Assembly: GCA_047974415.1 (NCBI GenBank)
Contig: JBKECH010000041.1
Span: 1 to 22,327, forward strand
Length of the DNA stretch: 22,327 nucleotides
DNA from: JBKEAJ01 sp047974415
GTDB taxonomy: Bacteria > Bacteroidota > Bacteroidia > Bacteroidales > Prolixibacteraceae
Direction of reading: 5' to 3'
Shown: in pieces, positions 1-7,300 of the stretch
How the letters are laid out: each line of letters starts with the position of its first letter
Numbering within the stretch: position 1 is the stretch's first letter
Position numbers and translations under genes: made by a program
Notes under the pieces: generated by a model
The model's database searches: none
Told to the model about the DNA's origin: nothing
What the model saw: the letters and a program-made list of their open reading frames with translations, nothing else

Positions 1-489
1 ACCGAAAAGGGCTGTTGTACTATAAATATTAATACTTTTAATTTCTGTGGTTCTGTAATCTAAATTTAGTGGTGGTGGACTCCACTCGCCTTCTACTTTG
101 TGAGCTTTGTTGTAGCTAGTAGATAGCTGTTGCTCAATATCATCATTTGGCAAATCTGTAAAGTTGTCCTCTAAATCCCAGAGTAATTCATATCGAGGTG
201 TTTTTATCGGGTTATAATCAGACACTTGTGGTACTACATCGGTATTGCTAGTAGTGATTGGTAGAATGTAGTTAGATGCAATAACTGTATTGTTGCTAAT
301 GGTGTCGTATTCTTGATGCTCCCATTCTGTGCCTACTTCTAGGGTTCTAGCTTGGGCATTATCAACAAAAATCTTTGAGCATTCTCTAGGATAAAAGATA
401 AACGAATAGGATGAAGAGGATTTGGGTTCATCTTTGGTACAAGCCATCTATAGAAGACAGCTAAACAGTGTGATTGTAATTCTTTCCAT
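1..489 (-). pseudogene. Lipoprotein gene, 5' part, with in-frame TAG in the signal peptide (continues beyond left edge)
   Basis: Reading the minus strand from the ATG at 489-487 gives MERITITLFSCLL, then TAG (450-448), then in the same frame MACTKDEPKSSSSYSF and 149 open codons to the window edge. Together the two parts look like one type II lipoprotein signal: a basic start, a hydrophobic run, then a lipobox ending in M-A-C followed by a polar, Ser-rich linker. One base change (TAG for TTG) would restore LLLMAC. As written, translation would stop after 13 codons, or restart at the ATG next to the stop (447-445) and yield a protein with no export signal. TAG is an ordinary stop elsewhere here, for example in the permease gene ending at 7300. 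The mature part has no family I recognise; the C-terminus is missing, so decay further on cannot be judged. A sequencing error is the main alternative. Confidence 0.6.
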
Positions 490-507
490 TTGATTTTATT
501 TTAAGAT

Positions 508-551
508 TTAGTATTTATCAAGGGAAGACATCTTCCCTTGATAAATACTAA
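508..551. repeat. Perfect 21-bp inverted repeat with 2-nt centre
   Basis: Positions 508-528 are the exact reverse complement of 531-551, separated only by CA. The hairpin lies 29 nt after the ribE stop and 19 nt before the lipoprotein ATG at 489. Leftward of it there is no clean U-tract (AAATCTTAAAATAAAA), so it is not a textbook intrinsic terminator, but it probably ends or processes the ribE transcript. It may also sit in the leader of the lipoprotein mRNA. Confidence 0.7.
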
Positions 552-579
552 CATGATTATTTAGGTTAATGCGATACTA

Positions 580-1182
580 TCAGCTGTACTGATTGATTTT
601 GCTTAGGTACTTGCCAATGATGTCGAACTCTAGGTTTACGACACTTCCCTTCGCAAAGGTGTGGAAGTTTGTCATTTCTTGTGTGTAAGGTATTATTGCT
701 ACTTGGAAAGATGAGTCGCGAGAGTTTACAACTGTCAGGCTAACACCATTTACGGTGACTGAGCCTTTCTCGACAGTCATATACCCTTTCTTTGCCATTT
801 CTTTGTCAAACTCGTATTCAAAAGTGTAGTAAAAACTGCCATCGGCACTGTCAATTTTCACACACCGAGCAGTTTGGTCTACGTGCCCTTGCACAATGTG
901 CCCATCTAGCCTACCGTTCATTGGCATGCTTCTTTCGAGGTTCACTTTGCTACCTGTCTCCAAAAGTCCCAAGTTCGACTTCTCGAGGGTTTCTTTTATT
1001 GCCGTAACGGTATATTCATCCTTATTGATATCTACTACTGTTAGGCAAACTCCGTTGTGTGACAGACTTTGGTCTATCTTCAATTCATTGACGAACTTGC
1101 ACGTAAGTGTTAGGTGAACATTCTCTTTGTCGCTCCTGATTTTCCTCACCATTCCTATTGCTTCTACTATCCCTGAAAACAT
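580..1182 (-). CDS. ribE: Riboflavin synthase, alpha subunit
   Basis: The product dismutates two 6,7-dimethyl-8-ribityllumazine molecules to riboflavin, the last step of riboflavin synthesis. The 200-aa protein begins MFSGIVEAIG, the characteristic N-terminus, and has two lumazine-binding repeats. The first carries SHNGVCLTV; the second starts near GHIVQGHVDQTA and has TVNGVSLTVV; the end is EFDIIGKYLSK. Length matches the family. The frame stays open upstream to an ATG at 1305, but that extension is not riboflavin-synthase-like, lies in a dispersed intergenic repeat (1221-1398), and would place the promoter box at 1210-1217 inside the gene, so I start at 1182. The gene appears monocistronic, with a strong hairpin after it. 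No other rib gene and no FMN riboswitch is visible. The symbol is ribE or ribC depending on convention. Confidence 0.95.
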   Translation of the reverse strand: MFSGIVEAIGMVRKIRSDKENVHLTLTCKFVNELKIDQSLSHNGVCLTVVDINKDEYTVTAIKETLEKSNLGLLETGSKVNLERSMPMNGRLDGHIVQGHVDQTARCVKIDSADGSFYYTFEYEFDKEMAKKGYMTVEKGSVTVNGVSLTVVNSRDSSFQVAIIPYTQEMTNFHTFAKGSVVNLEFDIIGKYLSKINQYS

Positions 1183-1209
1183 AATTTTATTTTTTATTAT
1201 ATTGCAGCT

Positions 1210-1217
1210 CAAAGGTA
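1210..1217 (-). promoter_or_regulatory. Probable -7 promoter box of ribE
   Basis: The minus strand reads TACCTTTG, a full match to the Bacteroidetes -7 box TAnnTTTG, about 28 nt upstream of the ribE ATG at 1182. I see no good -33 TTTG partner. Confidence 0.45.
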
Positions 1218-1220
1218 ATG

Positions 1221-1398
1221 AATAATCCCGAAACACCATTAGCCTACCTGCCGTGTACTCCAATCTCTTCAACACAAATATTTCGTTGTTCTTAATTTCG
1301 CTCATAGTATCGGCGCTACGCCTTGCTTATAAAAACCTTTGTTCTATAGACCTTGAGGCTCTAGCTGTAGTGATTAAATGTCTGATTGGAGACTTTAT
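1221..1398 (+). repeat. Dispersed intergenic repeat, copy A (diverged)
   Basis: It shares TGTACTCCAATCTCTTCAA (from about 1254) with copies near 4218, 19545 and 20635. It also aligns along most of its length with copy B (4190-4361): AAAACCTTTGTTCTATAG here against AAAACCCTTGTTTTATCG there, then a CTTGAGGCTCTAGCTGTAG / CTTGAAGCCCTCGCTACGG block. No gene is needed to explain it. It fills most of the 1183-1499 gap between ribE and tRNA-Leu. Confidence 0.6.
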
Positions 1399-1444
1399 CA
1401 GTCAGACTTTGCCATCATTCTATTTTTTATTGTTGGCTATCTCT

Positions 1445-1474
1445 TTTGAATAAAGAAAAATAGTTGTAACTTTG
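1445..1474 (+). promoter_or_regulatory. Promoter of tRNA-Leu (Bacteroidetes type)
   Basis: TTTG at 1445-1448 and TAACTTTG at 1467-1474 are separated by 18 nt. Both boxes match the Bacteroidetes sigma-ABfr consensus TTTG / TAnnTTTG. The expected transcript start is near 1481, about 20 nt before the mature tRNA 5' end. Confidence 0.8.
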
Positions 1475-1499
1475 CAACGCATTTAATGATGATTAGAAT

Positions 1500-1581
1500 G
1501 CCCAGGTGGCGGAATTGGTAGACGCGCTGGTCTCAAACACCAGTGGGGTAACCCGTGCCGGTTCGATCCCGGCCCTGGGTA
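1500..1581 (+). tRNA. tRNA-Leu (anticodon CAA)
   Basis: The cloverleaf is clear. The acceptor stem pairs GCCCAGG (1500-1506) with CCTGGGT (1574-1580), with a G-U first pair. There is a D-arm, an anticodon stem CTGGT/ACCAG with loop CTCAAAC giving anticodon CAA, a long class II variable arm, and a T-arm with GTTCGATCC. The 3' CCA is not encoded (A-C-T-T follows). It reads UUG codons. A promoter lies just upstream and a terminator just downstream, so it is a single-tRNA unit. Confidence 0.95.
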
Positions 1582-1585
1582 CTTA

Positions 1586-1619
1586 AAAAGCCCGACTTTC
1601 AAAAGAAAGTCGGGCTTTT
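1586..1619. terminator. Bidirectional intrinsic terminator
   Basis: A 15-bp perfect stem (AAAAGCCCGACTTTC at 1586-1600 with its complement at 1605-1619) closes an AAAA loop. It is followed by T-rich sequence on both strands (TTTTGTTTTGG rightward, TTTTTAAG leftward). It ends the tRNA-Leu transcript and also sits 41 nt past the stop of the leftward phosphate transporter gene. Confidence 0.92.
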
Positions 1620-1660
1620 GTTTTGGTAGGCAACGAAGGCTTTCGAATTATCGTTTTTCG

Positions 1661-3922
1661 CTATTCGTTATTAAGGAGCTTGTTGTACGTTTTGACAAAG
1701 GCAACGGAGTGTCCTAATAGCTCCCTTGTTTCAAACAGTATGTTGAAGTAGACTATTGAATTTCGGGTGTTTACTTCTTTGTGCTTGATTCTTTTGACGT
1801 GGTTTCTTTCAAAGCAGTCTATTTGCTTCTCGATCTTAGCAAATGAATCTACGACCTCCACTATTCTCACAGAGAGTTCAGAAGCGCTACCTTTTGTGAT
1901 TTGTAGGCTTGTATTGTATATCGAATTAATCTGGCCTGTTAGTTCGCTTAGTTCATCTATTTGCGACTGAACAAGGGGTTTGTGTCTATTGCTAACGTGC
2001 TCGTCTATAAATTGAGCAATTGACCGTAATGATAGTGATATTTCGTTGTAGATATCTATGAGTTTTACATACTGATACCCCTTCTCTGCCAGATGAATAG
2101 CCTCCATAGACTGAATGATTGAAGGGATCTTTTTTTGAGCTTTTTTGCTTTTGCGCTGAAGTTCGCTTTGCAATTCGGCAGCTTTCTTTACAGATGTTAC
2201 ACTGTCCTTAACAAATGCCATTAAGAGCGATGATATAGTGTTGTTTGCCTGTTCTAGCGCAAAACTCACATTACGCAAAGCCACTCTGTAAACATCGTCA
2301 ATGGTGACTACGTTGTCCATTAGTTTTTCGTATTGATTTTCGAGCTCTTTCTGCTTAGTTTTTTTTCTGAACATCACTTGTGTTCTGTAAACTATAAACA
2401 TTGCAACAGCTATCAATACGAATACCATTATGTTGCTGAATGCCGAATTGTGACCGATAATTAAGGTAATTACACCAGCCACGCAGAAGGCTACGAAGGC
2501 TGTTAAGAACCATCCTCCAATAACTGTTGCGACTCCTGATATTCTGAATACTGCCGATTCTCGGTCCCATGCTCTGTCTGCAAGGGATGTTCCCATGGCA
2601 ACCATAAATGTTACATATGTTGTTGACAGTGGAAGTCGCTTTGATGTTCCTATAGATATTAGAACTGCTGCGACTACTAAGTTTACAGTAGCCCTTATCA
2701 TGTCGAAGGCTGGCGATTCGCCACTTTCTTTTTTTAGTGTTCCTACCTGAAAGCGTGATTCAATCCATTCTCTTGAGGATTGTGGAATAAATTTCTTTAT
2801 TCCATCTCCTAATATTATTCCATATTTCACCAAAAATCTTGAGACCTTATTTGACGAGAAACGCTCTTCACCTTCTGATTGTCTTGCCAACTGAAGTGAT
2901 GTGTTAACAACGCTTTGAGCCTTCTTTGAGCTTATGAGCGTTACAACCATCAGCACTCCGGCAATAACTAGGAATATGGCTTGACTATTTACACTCTCTT
3001 TGAGGGATGTCATTGCGAGACTATCTGGGCTAATTCCACTTGCAACCCACTCATTAAAAGAGCTGAGTCCAGCCAAAGGGACCCCTATGAAATTTACTAA
3101 GTCGTTGCTTGCAAATGCCATTGCTAATGAAAAAGTGCCAATAAGCACCAGCGAGCGTAGAACATTTGCTCCAAATATGGCTATCAGTATCTGGAAAATT
3201 ACTCCACTAATAATGAATGTGCTTATCAATACGGTCTGCATGTGTTCTTGCAACCATATTATAGTCTCGCGAGGTATAAATGTAAGTTCGTTTGCTCCTT
3301 TCATTATCAGGAAGTTGGAGATAGCGGCAATGGTAATTCCTGCAAAGATGCCTCCAAAATATTTAAAGGTCTTTTCTATTTTAAAAGAAAATACAAGTCT
3401 GCTTAAATACTGTATTATCAGACCGGATGTAAATGCAATAAACACAGATAGGAATATTCCGATGATGATTTCAATCGCTTTGCTCGTATTTATGTGTTTT
3501 AAAAAAGGGATTGCATAGTCGGGATTTGAAGTCTTTATCATTGCCATCGCCACTGATGCTCCCAACAGCTCAAAGACAATGGATACAGTGGTAGAGGTTG
3601 GCAACCCGAAAGTATTAAATAAATCCAGCAGGACTACATCTGTTATCATCACGGCTAGAAAGATTATCATAATCTCGCTGAAATAGAAATATTGCGGGTC
3701 GAATATGCCTTTCCGGGCAACCTCCATCATCCCTCCAGAGAATACTGCACCCAGAATTATACCCAACGAGGCGACTAAAAAAATCCAAAACCTCGAGGAT
3801 GCTTTTGAACCGAATGCTGAGTTAAGAAAATTTACAGCATCATTGCTGACTCCAACGATTAGGTCGGATATTGCCAAGATAAACAAGGTGGCAACAAAGG
3901 CTAAATATAAATAATATTCCAT
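1661..3922 (-). CDS. Inorganic phosphate transporter, PiT family, with long cytoplasmic C-terminal domain
   Basis: The product is predicted to be a cation-coupled phosphate symporter of the inner membrane. Both PiT repeats are present: the N-terminal one has GVSNDAVNFLNSAFGSKA and FGLPTSTTVS, the second has ASNDLVNFIGVPLAGL and RLPLSTTYVTFMVAMGTSLA. About ten or more hydrophobic segments cover residues 1-510. Residues about 520-753 are hydrophilic, rich in Glu, Lys and Ser, and look helical or coiled-coil. In Bacteroidetes PiT proteins such tails are thought to be PhoU-like; here that is inference. At 753 aa it is much longer than the 400-500 aa of simple PiT proteins, but full length for the long type. 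No pho regulator or separate phoU lies nearby. A TATTTTTG box sits 23 nt upstream of the start, and the bidirectional terminator at 1586-1619 closes the unit. Confidence 0.92.
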   Translation of the reverse strand: MEYYLYLAFVATLFILAISDLIVGVSNDAVNFLNSAFGSKASSRFWIFLVASLGIILGAVFSGGMMEVARKGIFDPQYFYFSEIMIIFLAVMITDVVLLDLFNTFGLPTSTTVSIVFELLGASVAMAMIKTSNPDYAIPFLKHINTSKAIEIIIGIFLSVFIAFTSGLIIQYLSRLVFSFKIEKTFKYFGGIFAGITIAAISNFLIMKGANELTFIPRETIIWLQEHMQTVLISTFIISGVIFQILIAIFGANVLRSLVLIGTFSLAMAFASNDLVNFIGVPLAGLSSFNEWVASGISPDSLAMTSLKESVNSQAIFLVIAGVLMVVTLISSKKAQSVVNTSLQLARQSEGEERFSSNKVSRFLVKYGIILGDGIKKFIPQSSREWIESRFQVGTLKKESGESPAFDMIRATVNLVVAAVLISIGTSKRLPLSTTYVTFMVAMGTSLADRAWDRESAVFRISGVATVIGGWFLTAFVAFCVAGVITLIIGHNSAFSNIMVFVLIAVAMFIVYRTQVMFRKKTKQKELENQYEKLMDNVVTIDDVYRVALRNVSFALEQANNTISSLLMAFVKDSVTSVKKAAELQSELQRKSKKAQKKIPSIIQSMEAIHLAEKGYQYVKLIDIYNEISLSLRSIAQFIDEHVSNRHKPLVQSQIDELSELTGQINSIYNTSLQITKGSASELSVRIVEVVDSFAKIEKQIDCFERNHVKRIKHKEVNTRNSIVYFNILFETRELLGHSVAFVKTYNKLLNNE

Positions 3923-3944
3923 TTAAATATTTTATTGTCCGCCA

Positions 3945-3952
3945 CAAAAATA
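3945..3952 (-). promoter_or_regulatory. Probable -7 promoter box of the phosphate transporter
   Basis: The minus strand reads TATTTTTG, matching TAnnTTTG, 23-30 nt upstream of the ATG at 3922. No clear -33 box is visible. Confidence 0.45.
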
Positions 3953-4189
3953 TATTCATCGCATTTAATTAGAAGTGCCTGAATATTATTTTTTTATTAA
4001 AGTTCGTCTGTGTCTAATCTATGTCCATTATGTCATTATTCTGAGTTAGAAAGCCAAGCCTCGAAATTAATTATCAATGGTTTATTGTAATATAATAACG
4101 AGCTACTGAATTAATGGTGGATTGCTTAATGTTGAAAATGATTAATTCGCAAAGCAGGCATAAAACAGATTTCGATTTTATAGATGGGC

Positions 4190-4361
4190 TTTAACAGAGT
4201 ATAATTGTATTAGCTCACCCGCTACGTGCTCCAATCTCTTCAAGGCAAACGCTCTGCTAGTTTCAGACGCAATGCATTGTGTCTGGAACTCTTCAAAACC
4301 CTTGTTTTATCGGGCTTGAAGCCCTCGCTACGGCGTTCCAATGCATAATCGGGGTTTAATT
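4190..4361 (+). repeat. Dispersed intergenic repeat, copy B (longest, palindromic ends)
   Basis: This element occupies much of the 538-nt gap 3923-4460, where I see no gene. Its two ends are imperfect inverted copies: TTTAACAGAGTATAATTG going in, and TTAAACCCCGATTATGCATT on the other strand at the far end. Inside are the shared core ACGTGCTCCAATCTCTTCAA (about 4225), a 22-nt near-palindrome at 4264-4285 centred on AATGCATT, and a GGGCTT/AAGCCC hairpin at 4314-4326. Related segments occur in at least four other gaps of the window. The left part of the gap (3923-4189) holds only the promoter region of the phosphate transporter. Confidence 0.65.
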
Positions 4362-4460
4362 AAATCTTCAATAAAAGCGAGCCACAAGACCTTGTTTCCC
4401 AATAAAAGTCGTAACTTAGTATCTTGTTATTTGAATTATAAATAGTTAATACAAACACTT

Positions 4461-5999
4461 ATGTTAGTAAAGTGCTTTGCAGGGGCGGTGTTCGGAGTAA
4501 ATGCTGTAACAATAACCATAGAGGTTGACATTTCCAGAGGAATTAGATATATGCTTGTTGGACTGCCTGACGTCGCCATAAGGGAAAGTCAGCAACGAAT
4601 AGATTCGGCCTTTCGGCAGATAGGATTGAAAATGCCGAAGAAAAAGATAGTGATAAATATGGCTCCTGCCGACATTCGCAAGGAGGGATCGGCGTTCGAT
4701 CTTCCCATAGCTATTGGCATTTTAGCAGCCTCAGAGCAGATGAACGCCGAGAAGTTAGAGAAATATGTTTTTATGGGCGAGCTATCCCTCGACGGCTCTC
4801 TTAAACCCATAAAAGGAGCTTTACCCATTGCTATTAATGCTAGAAAAGAAGGCTTCGAGGGCTTGATTTTACCAAAAGAGAATATAAAAGAGGCGTCTGT
4901 TGTAAACAATTTAAAGGTTTATGGTGCCGAGAATATTAAGGATGTTGTAGACTTCTTAAATGGCGAAAATACCCTACAACAGGAATATACGGACATAAGA
5001 GATGAATTCTCCAAAATGACAGGAATATGGGGGATTGATTTTTCAGATGTGAAGGGTCAGGAGAATGTCAAACGAGCCTTAGAAATAGCAGCTGCAGGCG
5101 GACATAACATAATATTAATAGGACCTCCTGGAGCAGGAAAAACAATGTTGGCAAAGCGTATTCCCACAATTTTACCTCCATTCTCGTTAAGCGAAGCTCT
5201 TGAAACTACAAAAATCCATTCGGTATCTGGAAATATAGACAAAGAAACTTCGCTGATGATGACACGCCCATTCCGTTCTCCACATCACACTATCTCTGAT
5301 GTTGCATTAGTTGGTGGAGGCACTTTCCCTCAACCAGGAGAAATATCTTTGGCGCACAATGGGGTGTTGTTTTTAGACGAACTTCCTGAATTTAAACGGA
5401 CCGTCCTTGAGGTGATGCGCCAACCGATAGAAGAACGACATATAGTAATCTCAAGGGCTAGATTTTCGGTAGATTATCCTGCCAGCTTCATGATGGTTGC
5501 ATCTATGAATCCCTGTCCTTGTGGATATTACAATCACCCCGAGAAAGAATGCGTGTGTATGCCAGGAGTTGTCGAGAAATATCTAAATAAGATATCTGGA
5601 CCTTTACTTGATAGGATTGACATCCATTTAGAAGTTGTGCCTGTGCCATTCAGCGAGCTGAGCATAGAAAGTGCTTCCGAACCGAGCAAGGATATCAGAG
5701 AACGTGTAATAAAGGCTAGAAATATTCAGACCGAAAGATTTAAAGATGTCGATGAGGTATATTGTAATGCTCATATGAACTCGAAACTCATAAGATATCA
5801 TTCTAAACTTGATTCGGACGGAACCGAGATGATAAAAGTAGCAATGGAGAAAATGGGTTTTTCGGCCAGAGCATACGATAGAATATTAAAAGTAGCTCGG
5901 ACTATAGCCGACCTTGACTGTTCTGAAAATGTGAAGGCCGAACATCTCTCAGAAGCCATACACTACCGAAGTCTAGACAGAAGCAACTGGGGCAGATAA
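4461..5999 (+). CDS. comM: YifB/ComM-family Mg-chelatase-like AAA+ ATPase
   Basis: The 512-aa product has the full architecture of the YifB/ComM family. An N-terminal Lon-S5-like domain (about 1-170) contains ISRGIRYMLVGLPDVAIRES and GSAFDLPIAIGIL. A Mg-chelatase AAA+ domain follows, with Walker A GPPGAGKT (221-228), Walker B LFLDEL (Asp306, Glu307), and a Cys cluster NPCPCGYY...ECVCMPG typical of the family. A C-terminal helical domain ends in HYRSLDRS. In Proteobacteria ComM is a hexameric helicase that promotes branch migration during natural transformation; that role in Bacteroidetes is inferred by homology only. The length is normal. The start is the first ATG of the frame, about 60 nt beyond the end of any repeat. 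The LolC/E-type permease follows 41 nt later but has its own promoter-like box. Confidence 0.93.
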   Translation: MLVKCFAGAVFGVNAVTITIEVDISRGIRYMLVGLPDVAIRESQQRIDSAFRQIGLKMPKKKIVINMAPADIRKEGSAFDLPIAIGILAASEQMNAEKLEKYVFMGELSLDGSLKPIKGALPIAINARKEGFEGLILPKENIKEASVVNNLKVYGAENIKDVVDFLNGENTLQQEYTDIRDEFSKMTGIWGIDFSDVKGQENVKRALEIAAAGGHNIILIGPPGAGKTMLAKRIPTILPPFSLSEALETTKIHSVSGNIDKETSLMMTRPFRSPHHTISDVALVGGGTFPQPGEISLAHNGVLFLDELPEFKRTVLEVMRQPIEERHIVISRARFSVDYPASFMMVASMNPCPCGYYNHPEKECVCMPGVVEKYLNKISGPLLDRIDIHLEVVPVPFSELSIESASEPSKDIRERVIKARNIQTERFKDVDEVYCNAHMNSKLIRYHSKLDSDGTEMIKVAMEKMGFSARAYDRILKVARTIADLDCSENVKAEHLSEAIHYRSLDRSNWGR

Positions 6000-6007
6000 A
6001 ATAGTAT

Positions 6008-6015
6008 TATCTTTG
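6008..6015 (+). promoter_or_regulatory. Possible -7 promoter box of the LolC/E-type permease gene
   Basis: TATCTTTG is an exact match to TAnnTTTG, 25 nt before the ATG at 6041 and just after the comM stop. A -33 TTTG is lacking in the end of comM, so read-through from comM is also possible. Confidence 0.4.
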
Positions 6016-6040
6016 TATTTTAGGCATCAACAGATAACAT

Positions 6041-7300
6041 ATGAATCTTGAAAGGTTTATTGCAAGGCGAATATTCAGAGGAGCAAACAAGTCAGGAAAA
6101 CTCTCTCACAGAGCGGTTCTAATCTCTCAGCTATCTATAATACTTGGTATTGTTGTAATGCTACTGTCGGTATCTGTTGTCCTTGGATACAAAAAAGAAG
6201 TTGCCGAAAAAGCGTTTGGCTTTGGCGCTCATATTCAGGTAACGCAGATGAACAATAAGATCTCCTACGAAACCGAGCCTATTGATAAGAATCATCCCAT
6301 ACGCAACATAATTTCTAGAACTCAAGGAGTACTGAGCATTAGTCCTTTTGCCACAAAACCAGGTATACTAAAGACGGACAAAGAGATACATGGGGTTGTT
6401 TTTAAAGGAATTGACAATGATTTTGATTGGCAGTTTTTTTCTCAGAATATTATATCCGGCAAGGCCTTGCAATTTTCGCATGGAGTTAAAGCGTCCAATG
6501 ATGTGATGATATCATCCAATATTGCGAAGCTTCTAAGACTGTCAATAGGCGATGATTTTCTGATTTATTTTATCAATGAGCAGGACAAACAGCCAAGAGT
6601 AAGAAAACTAAAAGTACATGCCATCTACTCTACAGGCATGGAAGAATTTGATGATTTATTTTTATATGGAGATATCAGACAGATACAGAATGTTGGGCAA
6701 TGGGACTCTACTGAGGTCTCGGGTTTTGAGGTTCGGCTTGCAGATATCTCGACAATAAATCAAGTTGTCAGTGAAATAAGGAATAAAGCTGTCTCGTTCT
6801 ACTCCGAACAAGTAGGGATGATAGATGTAAAGTCAGCAACAGATATTTATCCACAAATTTTCGATTGGCTTGCTTTGCTAGACATGAATGTTTATGTGAT
6901 ATTAGCACTAATAATAATGGTAGTTGGGGTTTGTATGGTATCTGGACTATTGGTTGTTATAATGGAAAACACCTATCATGTTGGAGTTCTAAAAACATTA
7001 GGCTATGCAAACATCAATATTCGCAGGGTTTTCAATAATGTATCCTTTCTGCTCATTACTAAAGGCTTGGTCTGGGGGAATATCCTTGCTTACTCCCTTA
7101 TGTTTATTCAGAAGCATTACGGAGTTATAAAGCTGAACCCAGAAACATATTACTTATCGAGCGTGCCGATACACATTGGTTTTTTATCTTTTTTATTGGT
7201 CAACATCGGGACAACCATTCTTATATCATTGATAATGACAATCCCGACATATGTAGCCAATAAGGTTTCGCCTGCTGATGCGATAAGGTTTAATGCTTAG
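6041..7300 (+). CDS. ABC transporter permease, LolC/LolE (FtsX/MacB) family
   Basis: The 419-aa inner-membrane protein has the LolC/E layout. TM1 is near residues 24-48 (AVLISQLSIILGIVVMLLSV). A large periplasmic domain follows (about 50-270) with the PFATKPGILK and VVFKGIDNDFDW motifs typical of the family. Three C-terminal TM helices form the FtsX domain, with VCMVSGLLVVIMENTYHVGVL, LKTLGYANINIRRVF and a final VSPADAIRFNA. Such permeases work with a LolD-type ATPase to release lipoproteins from the inner membrane. No ATPase gene is adjacent, so it would be encoded elsewhere. The gene starts 41 nt after comM. Its TAG stop (7298-7300) overlaps the TAA stop of the convergent transglycosylase gene (7299-7297), leaving no room for a terminator between them. 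Confidence 0.88.
   Translation: MNLERFIARRIFRGANKSGKLSHRAVLISQLSIILGIVVMLLSVSVVLGYKKEVAEKAFGFGAHIQVTQMNNKISYETEPIDKNHPIRNIISRTQGVLSISPFATKPGILKTDKEIHGVVFKGIDNDFDWQFFSQNIISGKALQFSHGVKASNDVMISSNIAKLLRLSIGDDFLIYFINEQDKQPRVRKLKVHAIYSTGMEEFDDLFLYGDIRQIQNVGQWDSTEVSGFEVRLADISTINQVVSEIRNKAVSFYSEQVGMIDVKSATDIYPQIFDWLALLDMNVYVILALIIMVVGVCMVSGLLVVIMENTYHVGVLKTLGYANINIRRVFNNVSFLLITKGLVWGNILAYSLMFIQKHYGVIKLNPETYYLSSVPIHIGFLSFLLVNIGTTILISLIMTIPTYVANKVSPADAIRFNA

Noticed and set aside
448..450. TAG read as a sense codon (recoding or alternative code)
   Set aside because: TAG ends several intact genes in this window (for example at 7298-7300 and 21465-21467), so a mutation or error is far likelier.
1183..1305. 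Upstream extension of riboflavin synthase to an ATG at 1305
   Set aside because: The extension lies in a dispersed repeat, contains the likely promoter box and is unlike any riboflavin synthase N-terminus; MFSGIVEAIG marks the true start.
3000..3518. 172-codon plus-strand ORF inside the phosphate transporter gene
   Set aside because: It is the antisense shadow of a strongly supported PiT coding sequence and shows no protein family features.
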